64,000 bases of DNA. It comes from Mesorhizobium sp. (GTDB taxonomy: Bacteria > Pseudomonadota > Alphaproteobacteria > Rhizobiales > Rhizobiaceae). The position numbers were made by a program, and so were the translations under genes. The stretch lies in contig SAQL01000004.1 of NCBI GenBank assembly GCA_004020645.1, positions 248,001 to 312,000 of the forward strand, given 5' to 3'. Below the pieces are notes generated by a model. It had not been told where the DNA came from, did no database searches, and saw nothing but the letters and a program-made list of their open reading frames with translations. Shown piece after piece: positions 10,201 to 18,283 of this stretch (position 1 is the first letter of the stretch; each line of letters starts with the position of its first letter).

Positions 10201-10596
10201 TTCCTGGGCCTGCTGGCCGAGGCTTGTGCCCTCTCGGGGGACATGCAACGGGGGCTCGGTGCACTGGATGAGGCTCTGGCAGTGGTCGAGGGGACAGGGG
10301 AGCGTTGGCCGGAGGCCGAACTGTATCGCTTGCGCGGGCAGCTTCTGGCAGCCCTGCCGGACGGAAGACCAGATGAGGTGAGCGCCGCATTTGAGCACGC
10401 GATCGAAATCGCCCGGCGTCAATCCGCGAAGTCCTGGGAGTTGCGTGCGGCCACCGGTCTTGCCCGGCTCTGGCGCGAGCAAGGCAAGCCTGCCGATGCC
10501 CACACCCTGCTCGTGCCCGTGAATGAGTGGTTCTCCGAGGGCTTCGAGACCCCCGACCTGAGAGAGGCCAAGGCGTTTCTCGACACCGCGAGGTGA
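7252..10596 (+). CDS. SAM-domain class III adenylate cyclase with AAA ATPase and TPR region
   Basis: This 1114-residue protein has four parts. Residues 1-60 are a SAM domain (WLRDLGLGQYEQAFRENDID). Residues ~88-270 are a class III nucleotidyl cyclase: FVDLVGST and MGDGVLVYFG carry the two metal aspartates and NVAARLQ the transition-state Asn/Arg. Residues ~280-600 are a STAND-like ATPase with GEPGIGKSRL (~313) and LFEDVHWADPSSLELL (~439). The rest is helical, TPR-like. Such proteins are abundant in Mesorhizobium and Bradyrhizobium and probably make cAMP after sensing an unknown signal. ATG 7252 follows GGGAGAGG by three bases. A truncated IS630 gene lies 86 bases downstream. Confidence 0.9.
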   Translation: MDIGAWLRDLGLGQYEQAFRENDIDGDVLADLTADDLSGLGVVSIGHRRKLLAAIAAVRAGSPPAMSPSIQPQSTISGTVALPSPEAERRQLSVMFVDLVGSTALAAHLDPEDMREVIGTYHRRIAETVGRFGGFVAKYMGDGVLVYFGWPQADEADAERAVRAALATLEAVGQIAPADERLSARVGIASGLAVVGDLLGAGAAQEQAVIGETPNVAARLQSLADPGCAVIDAETRRRIGGLFECRELGAVHLKGLTGPVRTWQVLGEAMVQSRFDAMHPAALTPLVGRDDELDLLLRRWRQAKGGEGQVVLIAGEPGIGKSRLIAALEEHVAGEVHLKLKYFCSPHHRESALQPIIARWKNEVGFVDGEPAEARLVKLETLLHPLAASHELALIAEMLGVPGGERYPPLALSPERKKEQTFGALLHILDERARRSPVLMLFEDVHWADPSSLELLDRLIMRLASLPVLVVISFRPEFEAPWVGLAGVTLMALSRLSPRQAATLASQVVVGQALPAGMLDRIVAQTDGVPLFIEELTKAVLESASQPDAAVSALPIPSTLQASLTARLDRLPAAKQVAQIGAALGREFNHELLAAVAGLPEAALAQGLDELVNSGLAFRRGTPPEATYTFKHALVQDTAYVSLLRGTRQKLHARIAQVLEERWPEVVETQPELLAHHFTQAELTERAADYWQRAGERTFRRSAVAEAIGHLTRSIDLVRTLPESRARAERELHLQTMLGQACIARYGHAAPETASAFARAQELVEAVGDASQQFPVLYGFWAVQFVRMALPEQQKLARQILALAELHPDPERLCLAHRMCGATDEVGGELLAAREHLECAVALYDPERHGSTAFVFGQDLGVSALAHLTWVLWLLGYPDQASRRQAEGLALAHRVGHKNTLGFALMYSALVGAFGRDDSAAAAHAAALLELAREHKLDLWAASATVVQGWAMARHGQEAAGIEAIQRGLADWEKSGAAWMRPFFLGLLAEACALSGDMQRGLGALDEALAVVEGTGERWPEAELYRLRGQLLAALPDGRPDEVSAAFEHAIEIARRQSAKSWELRAATGLARLWREQGKPADAHTLLVPVNEWFSEGFETPDLREAKAFLDTAR

Positions 10597-10682
10597 CTCA
10601 AGTCAGCTCGATGTCACTAGGGGTGGAGTCAAACTGACTGAATGCCCGCATCGGGCTCAAACCAGCCGCCTGTTATGAGGGG

Positions 10683-11192
10683 TCAACCGGAATTTCGGCT
10701 CCGGTGCCAAGCGTCGACGACGTTGCGCAGTTTGTCGACGAACTGCGGATCGTTGGAGAGGTTGAACTGGCGCCAGCGGTTGGGCTGCAGCCCGTGCGCC
10801 TTCCAGATGCGGCGCACCGCGCTGGCGCTGATGCCGGCCGCGGCCGCCATCATGTCGGCGGTCCAGTGCGTCGTCTCGCCAGGCGGGTCCTGCAACGTCA
10901 GCGCCGCCACGCGCTCCGCCACTTCGGGACCGAGAGGCGGAATGCGCGATGGCCGCGTCTTGTCGCGCAACAGTCCTTCGAAGCCTGCCGCGGCGAAGCG
11001 CTCCTGCCAGCGCCACACGCAGGTCTTCGACTTGCCGGTCTGCCGCATGATCTCGACGGTACCGGCGCTGTCGGCACTCAGTAGGATGATCTCGGCGCGC
11101 CAGACGTGCTTCTGCGGCGCATTGCGGTCTTTGACGACAGCCATCAGTCGCTGGCGATCGGTCGGCGAAACGGTGAAGGATATTCCTGTGCG
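10683..11192 (-). pseudogene. Truncated IS630 family transposase
   Basis: From ATG 11192 the product starts MRTGISFTVSPTDRQRL and contains the IS630 N-terminal helix-turn-helix block (VWRAEIILLSADSAGTVEIM, TGKSKTCVWRWQERFAAAGFEGLL) and the second domain ending LSNDPQFVDKLRNVVDAW. In complete IS630 transposases this phrase is followed by the DDE catalytic domain (VDEKSQ and later Asp/Glu). Here the frame ends after seven unrelated residues, so the whole catalytic half is missing. It cannot transpose alone. No terminal inverted repeats were recognised. The remnant lies between the cyclase gene and the nitrile hydratase operon and marks a past rearrangement. Confidence 0.88.
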
Positions 11193-11262
11193 CATGCGCC
11201 AGACTCGCATGCGCTTTCGCCAAAGGGAATCCAAGCCGGACTCTTATGTTAGGCCGATACCA

Positions 11263-11670
11263 CTAGCCAGTCGGGCCGCCACGACCTTCGGTCGGGCCGC
11301 CACGACCTTCGGTCAGGCTGGGATCGTTGTCGAGCAGGATCGGTTTGCCATGCGGCGTTGCATGCGCGGCGCGTTCCCACGCGGCAGCAAGCGCATCGAC
11401 GTCGCCCTTGCCGGCGACGCCTTTGGCCGACAGCAGATTTTCCAGCGCCGCCAGCCAGTGCTCGTAATAGTCGTGGCCATCGCTGGCGGCATCCGGCTTC
11501 CTGACCTCGACGGACAAGGCGTCCGCCCATTCGCTCCAGGAAAACAGGCCCTTGTCGTGCAGCGCGACCGTCATGGCGAAGGCTTCCGCTTGCCACGGCT
11601 CGGCGAACACCGGCGCCTCGACGCCCGCCGGCAGCATGGCAGCGCCCGACTTCGCCTCACGCCGGCTCAA
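11263..11670 (-). CDS. Nitrile hydratase accessory (activator) protein
   Basis: The 135-residue protein resembles the small activators (P14K/NthE type) that insert cobalt into nitrile hydratase. These are relatives of the beta-subunit N-terminus, seen in PVFAEPWQAEAFAMTVALHDKGLFSWSEWADAL and YYEHWLAALENLL. It overlaps the end of nthB by 14 bases, as third gene of the operon. The C-terminus is odd: after KPILLDNDPSL, where homologs tend to end, it runs on into TEGRGGP twice plus TG, encoded by a 21-base tandem repeat (11271-11312) that lies just before the IS630 remnant. The tail was probably acquired by rearrangement. A start at the internal Met (11637) is also possible. Confidence 0.85.
   Translation of the reverse strand: MSRREAKSGAAMLPAGVEAPVFAEPWQAEAFAMTVALHDKGLFSWSEWADALSVEVRKPDAASDGHDYYEHWLAALENLLSAKGVAGKGDVDALAAAWERAAHATPHGKPILLDNDPSLTEGRGGPTEGRGGPTG
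11271..11312. repeat. 21-base direct repeat, two copies
   Basis: TCGGGCCGCCACGACCTTCGG occurs at 11271-11291 and again at 11292-11312, exact and adjacent. Read on the minus strand it encodes the repeated TEGRGGP tail of the accessory protein. The tandem length is a multiple of three, so copy-number change would keep the frame. Confidence 0.9.
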
Positions 11671-12316
11671 GATAGCTCTCCCAGGCGTCGATCGACACGG
11701 TCAACGTCGGGTCGGCGCCCTCGCCCCAGATCTCCGCGCCGTCGAAAACCACGGTATAGACCCATTGCGGGTTTTCGCCCTGGCCATGCGCATTGGTGTC
11801 GGGGAAGACAAAGCCATCGCGCACCGCCTCGACGGCGCCCTGCTTGCCGCGTGCGTAGCGCGGCAGCCTTGTGTGGCCGGTCGGATGGAAATTCTTCGTC
11901 CGCACGAGGTCGCCAGCCTTGAACCGCGCCGGAGTGGCAACCGGCCGGTCGCAGGGGCCGCCCTTAGCCAACACATCAGGCACGTTTTCGGCCTTCAGCA
12001 CCCCCTTTGGCGTCGCGGCAGGATCGACCGCCTGGCCCGCGGCCAGATCGCGGTCGCTGACAAAACCATGCCGCTTCAGCAAGGTTTCGAGCGCCCTGAT
12101 CCAGATCTCGTAGTAGCTGGAGCCATAATAGTCGGCGGGATGCAGCGATTCCCGCGCATGCCGGCTCTCATCGATATTCCAGGCGCCCATGGCGCCGGCG
12201 CACAAGGTTACGCCAAGCGCCCGCCTTTCCCAGGCTGCATGGAAATAGGGTTCGTCCTTTTCGGGTGCGACCGGCCCGAACCCCATCTGCCCGCCGAGAT
12301 CCTGCGGCCCGTTCAT
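11657..12316 (-). CDS. nthB: Nitrile hydratase beta subunit
   Basis: The 219-residue length and pattern fit Nth[17 protein letters not shown] at the start, [18 protein letters not shown] in the helical N-terminal half, and a C-terminal SH3-like barrel with [26 protein letters not shown] and [13 protein letters not shown]. Together with NthA it hydrates nitriles to amides in the cytoplasm; the two conserved arginines that contact the oxidised cysteines of NthA lie in the barrel. The start is ATG 12316, overlapping the nthA stop by four bases (ATGA), so translation is likely coupled. Confidence 0.95.
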   Translation of the reverse strand: MNGPQDLGGQMGFGPVAPEKDEPYFHAAWERRALGVTLCAGAMGAWNIDESRHARESLHPADYYGSSYYEIWIRALETLLKRHGFVSDRDLAAGQAVDPAATPKGVLKAENVPDVLAKGGPCDRPVATPARFKAGDLVRTKNFHPTGHTRLPRYARGKQGAVEAVRDGFVFPDTNAHGQGENPQWVYTVVFDGAEIWGEGADPTLTVSIDAWESYLEPA

Positions 12317-12918
12317 GCCGGCTCCCGCGCCAGTCCGGTGCCGATCATCGCGTCGCGCGTCACCAGATCCGCCAGCCGATCCTCGCTCCAGCCATCGGTG
12401 CCCTTCGGCCGCATCGGCACGACCAGATAGCGCAGTTCGGCGGTGGAGTCCCAGACGCGGATCTTTGTCGTTGCCGGCAAGATCAGCCCGAATTCCTCGA
12501 GCACGCCGCGCGGATCGATGACCGCGCGCGAACGATAGGGCGGCGCCTTGTACCAGACCGGCGGCAGGCCGAGCACCGACCACGGGTAGCAGGAGCATAG
12601 CGTGCAGACGACGAGGTTGTGCGTGTCCGCCGTGTTGAACACGGCCTGCATGTGCTCGCCCTGCCGGCCGGTGTAGCCGAGTGAACCGATCGCCGCCGTC
12701 GCGTCGCGTTTCAGCCAGGCGGCAAAGTCAGGGTCGACCCACGCCTTGGCCACAACCTTGGCGCCGTTGCGCGGACCGATTTTTGTCTCATAGGTGTCGA
12801 CGATCACGTCGATCGCGGCCGGATCGATCAGCCCTTTCTGGGTGAGGATCGTCTCCAGCGCGCGCACCCGGGCGGCAAAAGGATCAAGCTCGTTGTCGTG
12901 GTCGTGGTTGTGGGACAT
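12313..12918 (-). CDS. nthA: Nitrile hydratase alpha subunit, cobalt type
   Basis: The 201-residue subunit carries the metal claw [10 protein letters not shown] at about residues 103-112. The Thr in CTLCSC marks the cobalt class; iron enzymes have CSLCSC. Two of these cysteines become sulfenic and sulfinic acids, and backbone amides complete the low-spin metal site. It converts R-CN to R-CONH2. The N-terminus [10 protein letters not shown] is His-rich, which may help metal handling. The gene is 66 bases downstream of the RND pump gene on the same strand. No amidase and no cobalt transporter are in the window, so the amide product must be processed elsewhere. Confidence 0.97.
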   Translation of the reverse strand: MSHNHDHDNELDPFAARVRALETILTQKGLIDPAAIDVIVDTYETKIGPRNGAKVVAKAWVDPDFAAWLKRDATAAIGSLGYTGRQGEHMQAVFNTADTHNLVVCTLCSCYPWSVLGLPPVWYKAPPYRSRAVIDPRGVLEEFGLILPATTKIRVWDSTAELRYLVVPMRPKGTDGWSEDRLADLVTRDAMIGTGLAREPA

Positions 12919-12984
12919 GGCCGCAAATTACGGCTGCAAGCATCCTACCGCAAGCGCCGCGTCTTGGGCCAGCCCTATCGGCTT

Positions 12985-15900
12985 CTATTCCGCTGCCGCC
13001 TTCTGCGGTTCACCCTGCGACTCTTCTCCGCCCTCGAACAGCGACGGCTGGTCGACGGTTTCGACGGGTAGCTGCTCGTCCCGACGCTTCGGCCACAGTC
13101 CGACAAGCCAGCCGGAAAAATGCTCCATGTAGACATAGATGACCGGCGTGACGAACAGCGTCAGCGCTTGCGAAGCGACCAGGCCGCCGACCACCGCCAC
13201 GCCGAGCGGCTGGCGCAGTTCGGCGCTGGCGCCGGTGCCGAGCGCGATCGGGATCGTACCCATCAGCGCCGCCAGCGTCGTCATCATGATCGGACGGAAG
13301 CGCATCAGGCAGGCCTTGTGAATGGACTCGAGCGGCGACATCCCCTCGCGCCTGAGTTCGAGCGCGACGTCGATCATCATGATGCCGTTCTTCTTGACGA
13401 TGCCGATCAGCATCAGGATACCGATGACCGCGATCACCGACAGGTCCATTCCCGCAAGCCGCAACGCAACAAGCGCGCCGAGCACCGCCGACGGCAGTCC
13501 GGTCAGGATGGTGAGCGGATGGATGAAGCTCTCGTAGAGGATCCCGAGGACGATGTAGATGGTGAGGATCGCGCCGGCGATCAGCAGGCCCTGGTTGGCA
13601 AGCGAATCCTGAAAGGTTTTCGCCGTGCCGGAAAAAGTGGTCGAGATCGTCGCCGGCATGCCGATCTTTTCCTTCAGTGCATCGATGCGGCTCACGCTGT
13701 CGCCGAGCGCGACGCCCTGCGGCAGATTGTAGGAAATGGTCACTGCCGGAAGCTGGCCGAGTTGGTTGACGGTCAAGGCGCCGGCGGTCCGATCGACACG
13801 AGCGAAGGCGCCGAGCGGCACAAGGCTGCCGCTGGCCGTTCTCACCTTGATCGCCAGCATTCTTTCTGGCGACCACTCGATCCTCGGGTCGAGCTCCATG
13901 ATCACCTCGTAGCTGTCGGCCGAACCGAAGATGGTCGACACCTGCTCGGTGCCGAAACCGCCATAGAGGCTGGAGCGCAATGTATCGGTGTCGATGCCGA
14001 GCGTCGCCGCCTTGTCGCGGTCGACCACCAGCGACGCCTGCAAGGCGTTGTTCTGCAAATCATTGGTGACATCGGTGAAGGCGCTACGGTCGGCGGCCAT
14101 CGCATCGGTGAGCTTCTGCGCCCAAACGTCCGCCGCGCCGATGTCGAGGCCCTGCACGACGAGCTGATAGGCGCTGGCCGAAGCGCGCGCGCCGAGCCGC
14201 AGATTCTGCACCGGCTGCATGAAGGTTTCGATGCCGGGGACATTGGCCAGCTGTTGCCGCAGATCCGAAAGCACCTTGTCGATGTCGGGGCGCTGGCTCT
14301 TGTCCTTCAACTGCACGAAGAGCCGGCCCTGGTTGAGCGCGTTGTTTCCGCTGCCTACCGACCACGCTACATGCGAGACATAGGGTGAATGGGTGAAGAC
14401 ATCAGCCACTTGCCCCTGCAGCTTGACCATGGCGTCAAACGAAATGTCCTGGCGCGCGGTGGTCGTCACCGAAATCTGGCCGATATCCTCCTGCGGGAAG
14501 AAGCCCTTCGGCGAGGTCTGGATCAGCCAGACCGACAGTGCGGCCGTCCCAACGAAGACGAGGAAAACCAGGAAACTGTGCCGCAGGCAGAAGGTCAGCA
14601 GCCAGTCATAGCCCCGCATAAAGAAATTGTGCTTCTGTCCCTCACCATGCGCTGCTTCGCGCTCGGCCTTCGACACCGACAAAAGCCGCGAGCACAGCAT
14701 CGGCGTCAGCGTCAGTGACACGAACATCGACGCCAGGATGGCGACCGTCACCACCACCGCGAACTCGTTGAAGATGCGCCCGATCACTCCGCCCATCAAA
14801 AGCACGGGGATGAACACAGCGACCAGCGAGATCGAGATCGAGATGATGGTGAAGCCGATTTCGCGAGCGCCCTTGAGGGCCGCCTCGAGGGCCGAGAGCC
14901 CCTCCTCCTCCATGTGGCGGAAGATGTTCTCCAGCATCACGATCGCGTCGTCGACGACAAGGCCGACCGCCAGCGTCAGCCCCATCAGCGAGATGTTGTC
15001 GATGGAAAAGCCAAACAGGAACATGGCGCCGAGCGTGGCGATCAGCGAGATCGGCACCGCCACCGCCGGGATGATCGTCGCCGTTACCCGGCGCAGGAAC
15101 AGGAAGATCACCATCACCACCAGCGCGATAGTGAGCAGCAGCGTGAACTGCACGTCATCGACCGCCTCGCGGATCGAAGTCGAGCGGTCGTTGAGCAACC
15201 GGATACTGGCCGCCGCCGGCATTTGATCCTGGAAGGACGGCAGCATCGCCTTGACGCGGTCGACGACGTCGACGGTGTTGGCATCGGGCTGGCGCTGCAC
15301 GGCCATGATGATCGCGCGGGTGCCGTCGTACCAGCTGGCTGTCGTCGTGGTCTCGACCGAATCGATGACGCGGGTCACCTCGCCGAGCCGCACCGGACGG
15401 CCGTTCTTGGTGGCTACGATGATATTGGAAAATCCCGCCGCGTTGTTCAGCTGCGTATTGGCGGTGATCGTCAGCTGCTGCTTGTCGTTCTGCAGCACGC
15501 CGAGCGGCGTGTTGCTGTTGGCCGAGGCGATCGCCGTCTGCAGCTGGTCGATCGAAATTCCGCGCGCGGCGAGCGCCGTCGGATCGATCTGGACGCGCAC
15601 TGCGTATTTCTGCTGGCCGAAGATCGAGACCTGCGCCACGCCTTCGATCGTCGACAGCGACGGCGAGATCACATTCTCGGCGAAGGCATCGAGATCGGTC
15701 AGCGGAACCGTGTCGCTGACCAGCGACATCAGCAGGATCGGCGCATCGGCCGGATTGACCTTGCGGTAACTCGGCGGGCTGGTCATCTCAGGCGGCAATT
15801 GCCGCTGTGTTCGCGCGATCGCCGCCTGCACGTCGGCAGCGGCTGCATCGATATCGCGGTTGAGCACGAACTGGATGGCGATCGAGGTCGAGCCGAGCGA

Positions 15901-16149
15901 ATTTGTGGTCGAGATCGAATCGATGCCGGCGATGGTGGTAAACTGCTTGATCAGCGGCGTTGCCACCGAGGTCGCCATGGTTTCCGGCGAGGCGCCGGGC
16001 AGCGAGGCCGAGACGTTGACCACCGGAAACTCGGCGCTCGGCAGAGCGGCCACCGGCAGGAACTTGTAAGCGAACAGCCCGCCCAGCACGAGCGCAAAGG
16101 ACATGAGCAGGGTGGCGACAGGCCTGCGGATGCAGAATTCGGAGATCAT
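12985..16149 (-). CDS. RND efflux pump inner-membrane subunit (MdtB/MdtC-AcrB type)
   Basis: At 1054 residues this is a full-length HAE1-type RND transporter. It starts with the cytoplasmic helix and first membrane segment (RRPVATLLMSFALVLGGL), has large periplasmic loops after TM1 and TM7, the proton-relay GLVVDDAIVMLENIF of TM4 and GIVKKNGIMMIDVALELRREG in the TM10-11 area. Overall style is closest to MdtB/MdtC pumps. It exports drugs, bile salts or plant phenolics with proton antiport. The start overlaps the stop of the adaptor gene upstream by four bases. No outer-membrane channel gene is in the window, so it probably uses a shared TolC-like protein. Confidence 0.95.
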   Translation of the reverse strand: MISEFCIRRPVATLLMSFALVLGGLFAYKFLPVAALPSAEFPVVNVSASLPGASPETMATSVATPLIKQFTTIAGIDSISTTNSLGSTSIAIQFVLNRDIDAAAADVQAAIARTQRQLPPEMTSPPSYRKVNPADAPILLMSLVSDTVPLTDLDAFAENVISPSLSTIEGVAQVSIFGQQKYAVRVQIDPTALAARGISIDQLQTAIASANSNTPLGVLQNDKQQLTITANTQLNNAAGFSNIIVATKNGRPVRLGEVTRVIDSVETTTTASWYDGTRAIIMAVQRQPDANTVDVVDRVKAMLPSFQDQMPAAASIRLLNDRSTSIREAVDDVQFTLLLTIALVVMVIFLFLRRVTATIIPAVAVPISLIATLGAMFLFGFSIDNISLMGLTLAVGLVVDDAIVMLENIFRHMEEEGLSALEAALKGAREIGFTIISISISLVAVFIPVLLMGGVIGRIFNEFAVVVTVAILASMFVSLTLTPMLCSRLLSVSKAEREAAHGEGQKHNFFMRGYDWLLTFCLRHSFLVFLVFVGTAALSVWLIQTSPKGFFPQEDIGQISVTTTARQDISFDAMVKLQGQVADVFTHSPYVSHVAWSVGSGNNALNQGRLFVQLKDKSQRPDIDKVLSDLRQQLANVPGIETFMQPVQNLRLGARASASAYQLVVQGLDIGAADVWAQKLTDAMAADRSAFTDVTNDLQNNALQASLVVDRDKAATLGIDTDTLRSSLYGGFGTEQVSTIFGSADSYEVIMELDPRIEWSPERMLAIKVRTASGSLVPLGAFARVDRTAGALTVNQLGQLPAVTISYNLPQGVALGDSVSRIDALKEKIGMPATISTTFSGTAKTFQDSLANQGLLIAGAILTIYIVLGILYESFIHPLTILTGLPSAVLGALVALRLAGMDLSVIAVIGILMLIGIVKKNGIMMIDVALELRREGMSPLESIHKACLMRFRPIMMTTLAALMGTIPIALGTGASAELRQPLGVAVVGGLVASQALTLFVTPVIYVYMEHFSGWLVGLWPKRRDEQLPVETVDQPSLFEGGEESQGEPQKAAAE

Positions 16150-17390
16150 GGCCGCGTCCCGCCCGCCTTGCTAACCTCGGCAACCCTAGGAGACGGCCGA
16201 TCACTGGCCCCGCCTTCGTGGACCGGCGAGCCGTCCTTCAGCTTTGCCTGGCCCTCGACGACGACACGTTCGCCGCTTTTCAGCCCCTCGCCGATAGCGC
16301 TGTTGTCGCCGTCGCTCAGTGCGACCTGCACGGGCCGCACCTCAACCGTGTTGTCGGGCTTGATCACATAGACGAACGGCCCCTTCTGGCTGGCCTGCAC
16401 CGCAACCGTGGGAACCGAGATCATTTGCGGCATGATGCCGGCTTCGAGCACGACATTGACATACTGGCCCGGCCACAGCGAAAGATCGGCGTTGGGCACG
16501 CTGGCCCGCGTTGCGATCGTGCCGGAGGCGGTGTCGACGCTGGAATCGACGAAATCGAGTGTCCCCTTGGCGAGCGGTGTCGGGTCGCCGTCCCTGGCCA
16601 GCGTGACTGCACCTTCCTGCGGCGCTGCCAGCGCCTTGTGCAAAAGGGCAAGATCGCTTTCCGGAAGATTGAAGTTCACCTGCAGCGGGTCCATCTGGGT
16701 GATGGTCACCAGCGGGGCCGACGTGCTGTTGCCGCTGCTGGTGGTGACGAGATCGCCGATCGCCACGTTGACCGCGCCCAGCCTGCCGGAAATCGGCGCC
16801 CTGATCGTGGCAAAGCTGAGCTGGACCTCGTCCGCATCGATCGTCGCCTTGTCGGCCTCCACGGTGGCCGCGGCGGACTTCTGCGCGGCGACCGCCTGGT
16901 CATAGGTCTGCTGTGTGCCGGCCTGCCTGGCGACAAGAGTCTTGGCGCGCTCAAGATCGGCCGTGGCACTGGCTAGCAGTGCCTGGTCCTTGGCAAGCGT
17001 CGCCTGGTCATGGGCCAATTGCGCCTTCAGCGCGCGCTCGTCCAGCGAGAACAGAACGTCGCCGGCCCTCACCATCTGCCCGTCCTTGACGGCGATCGAT
17101 GTGATCTGGCTCGAGATCCGTGCGTTGACGCTGACCACGGCCGGGGAGGATACGAAGCCGATGGCGTAGCGCCGGATCGGGAAGTCGGCCGTCGAGGCGG
17201 TGGCGGCAACCACCGCGGTCGAACGTGTGGCATTTGCGGCGGCCGGTTCGTCAGGCGCCGCCTGGCCCTCTGACAGCATCTGCCAGACTTTGTCCGTCGC
17301 CGCGGGCGAAAGGTATAGCCCGGCCGCGACAAGGCAGGCGACCGCAAGCACGATCTTTCCACGCATCGTCAAAGGCCTTTTATCCGACAC
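16146..17390 (-). CDS. RND efflux periplasmic adaptor (membrane fusion protein)
   Basis: The 414-residue protein has an N-terminal membrane anchor (GKIVLAVACLVAAGLYL), then lipoyl half-motifs (INARISSQITSIAVKDGQMVRAGDVLFSLDER and IRAPISGRLGAVNVAIGDLV), an alpha-helical hairpin between them (HDQATLAKDQALLASATADLERA region, given here only in part), and a beta-barrel domain. This is the MdtA/AcrA plan: a link between the RND pump and the outer-membrane channel. It is first in a two-gene operon with the pump. A perfect 13-base palindrome about 120 bases upstream is a possible operator, but no regulator gene is adjacent. Confidence 0.94.
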   Translation of the reverse strand: MSDKRPLTMRGKIVLAVACLVAAGLYLSPAATDKVWQMLSEGQAAPDEPAAANATRSTAVVAATASTADFPIRRYAIGFVSSPAVVSVNARISSQITSIAVKDGQMVRAGDVLFSLDERALKAQLAHDQATLAKDQALLASATADLERAKTLVARQAGTQQTYDQAVAAQKSAAATVEADKATIDADEVQLSFATIRAPISGRLGAVNVAIGDLVTTSSGNSTSAPLVTITQMDPLQVNFNLPESDLALLHKALAAPQEGAVTLARDGDPTPLAKGTLDFVDSSVDTASGTIATRASVPNADLSLWPGQYVNVVLEAGIMPQMISVPTVAVQASQKGPFVYVIKPDNTVEVRPVQVALSDGDNSAIGEGLKSGERVVVEGQAKLKDGSPVHEGGASDRPSPRVAEVSKAGGTRP

Positions 17391-17512
17391 GCCGTGGTTC
17401 GGTGGTCATATCTTGGCGTAACTCGCAGCCTCGTGCCGCGGTTTCACCAAATAGAATAGATAGAGGGCACCGAAGGCGAAAAAGGGCCAAAACCCGGCAT
17501 TACGAAGATTAA

Positions 17513-17525
17513 TGTGCAGTGCACA
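17513..17525. promoter_or_regulatory. Perfect palindrome upstream of the efflux operon
   Basis: TGTGCA-G-TGCACA is a perfect inverted repeat with one central base, 123 bases upstream of the adaptor ATG. An AT-richer stretch lies between. A repressor site is plausible; no regulator is encoded next to it. Confidence 0.3.
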
Positions 17526-17536
17526 ACAAGCGTCAG

Positions 17537-18133
17537 CTACCGCAGCATCGGCCACAGCGTCACCGCGAGCAGCACCCCCATGGCGATGTTGAACCATTTC
17601 AGCCGCACCGGATCAGACAGAAAACCGCGCAGCGCCGTGCCGAAACCTGCCCACACCGAAACGCTCGGCAGGTTGACGACGGTGAAGGCTATTGAGATCA
17701 ACGCCACCGACAGAAACGGATGCTCCGGAATGGCATAGACTGCCATGGCGGTGATCGCCATCACCCAAGCCTTGGGATTGACCCACTGGAACGCCGCCGC
17801 GTCGATGAACCGCATCGGTCGCGCATTGGCCTCGCCCTTGCCGGCGAGCGAACGCGACACGGCAATCTTCCAGGCGAGATAGAGCAGATAGACGCCGCCC
17901 GCGATCTTCAATCCGGTGTGCAGCACCGGAAACGCAATCAACACCGCGCCCAGCCCGAAGCCGACGGCAAGCAACAGCACGAGGAAGCCGATGCTGATGC
18001 CCAGCATGTGCGGAATGGTTTTGGCGAAACCGAAATTCACCCCGGAAGCCAGAAGCATGAAGTTGTTCGGACCCGGCGTGATCGAGGTCACGAAGGCATA
18101 GACCAGCAAAGCGAGGAACGCATCGAGGGTCAT
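17537..18133 (-). CDS. LysE/RhtB family amino acid exporter
   Basis: The 198-residue protein has six hydrophobic segments and LysE/RhtB hallmarks: FVTSITPGPNNFMLLASGVNFG near the N-terminus (the PGPN motif of TM1), GGVYLLYLAWKI in the middle, and FQWVNPKAWVMAITAMA (the NPKAW motif). It exports amino acids or homoserine-lactone-like compounds across the inner membrane. Its substrate is unknown. It sits on its own between the pump operon and ilvN, all on the same strand; 150 bases separate it from ilvN. Confidence 0.92.
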   Translation of the reverse strand: MTLDAFLALLVYAFVTSITPGPNNFMLLASGVNFGFAKTIPHMLGISIGFLVLLLAVGFGLGAVLIAFPVLHTGLKIAGGVYLLYLAWKIAVSRSLAGKGEANARPMRFIDAAAFQWVNPKAWVMAITAMAVYAIPEHPFLSVALISIAFTVVNLPSVSVWAGFGTALRGFLSDPVRLKWFNIAMGVLLAVTLWPMLR

Positions 18134-18283
18134 TGGCTTCTCCCAGGCAGGTCAGCAATATTGTCCTTTTACCTCAGAAGCACAAAGGCCACCTCACGGC
18201 GGCAGCCGGGCCAGAAGGTCAGGATCAAGCCGAGCGAATAAATACGGGCGATGCCAGAGCACTGGACCCAAAGCGACGGATGA

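Noticed and set aside
13120..14388. 422-codon open frame on the plus strand opposite the RND pump gene
   Set aside because: It is antisense to a full-length conserved pump, Asp/Arg/His-rich as expected for an off-frame of GC-rich DNA, and has no ribosome site or family.
18245..18283. Possible decayed family B repeat after ilvN (AGAGCACTGGACCCAAA)
   Set aside because: Resembles the left arm of hairpin 1 but no matching right arm can be found.
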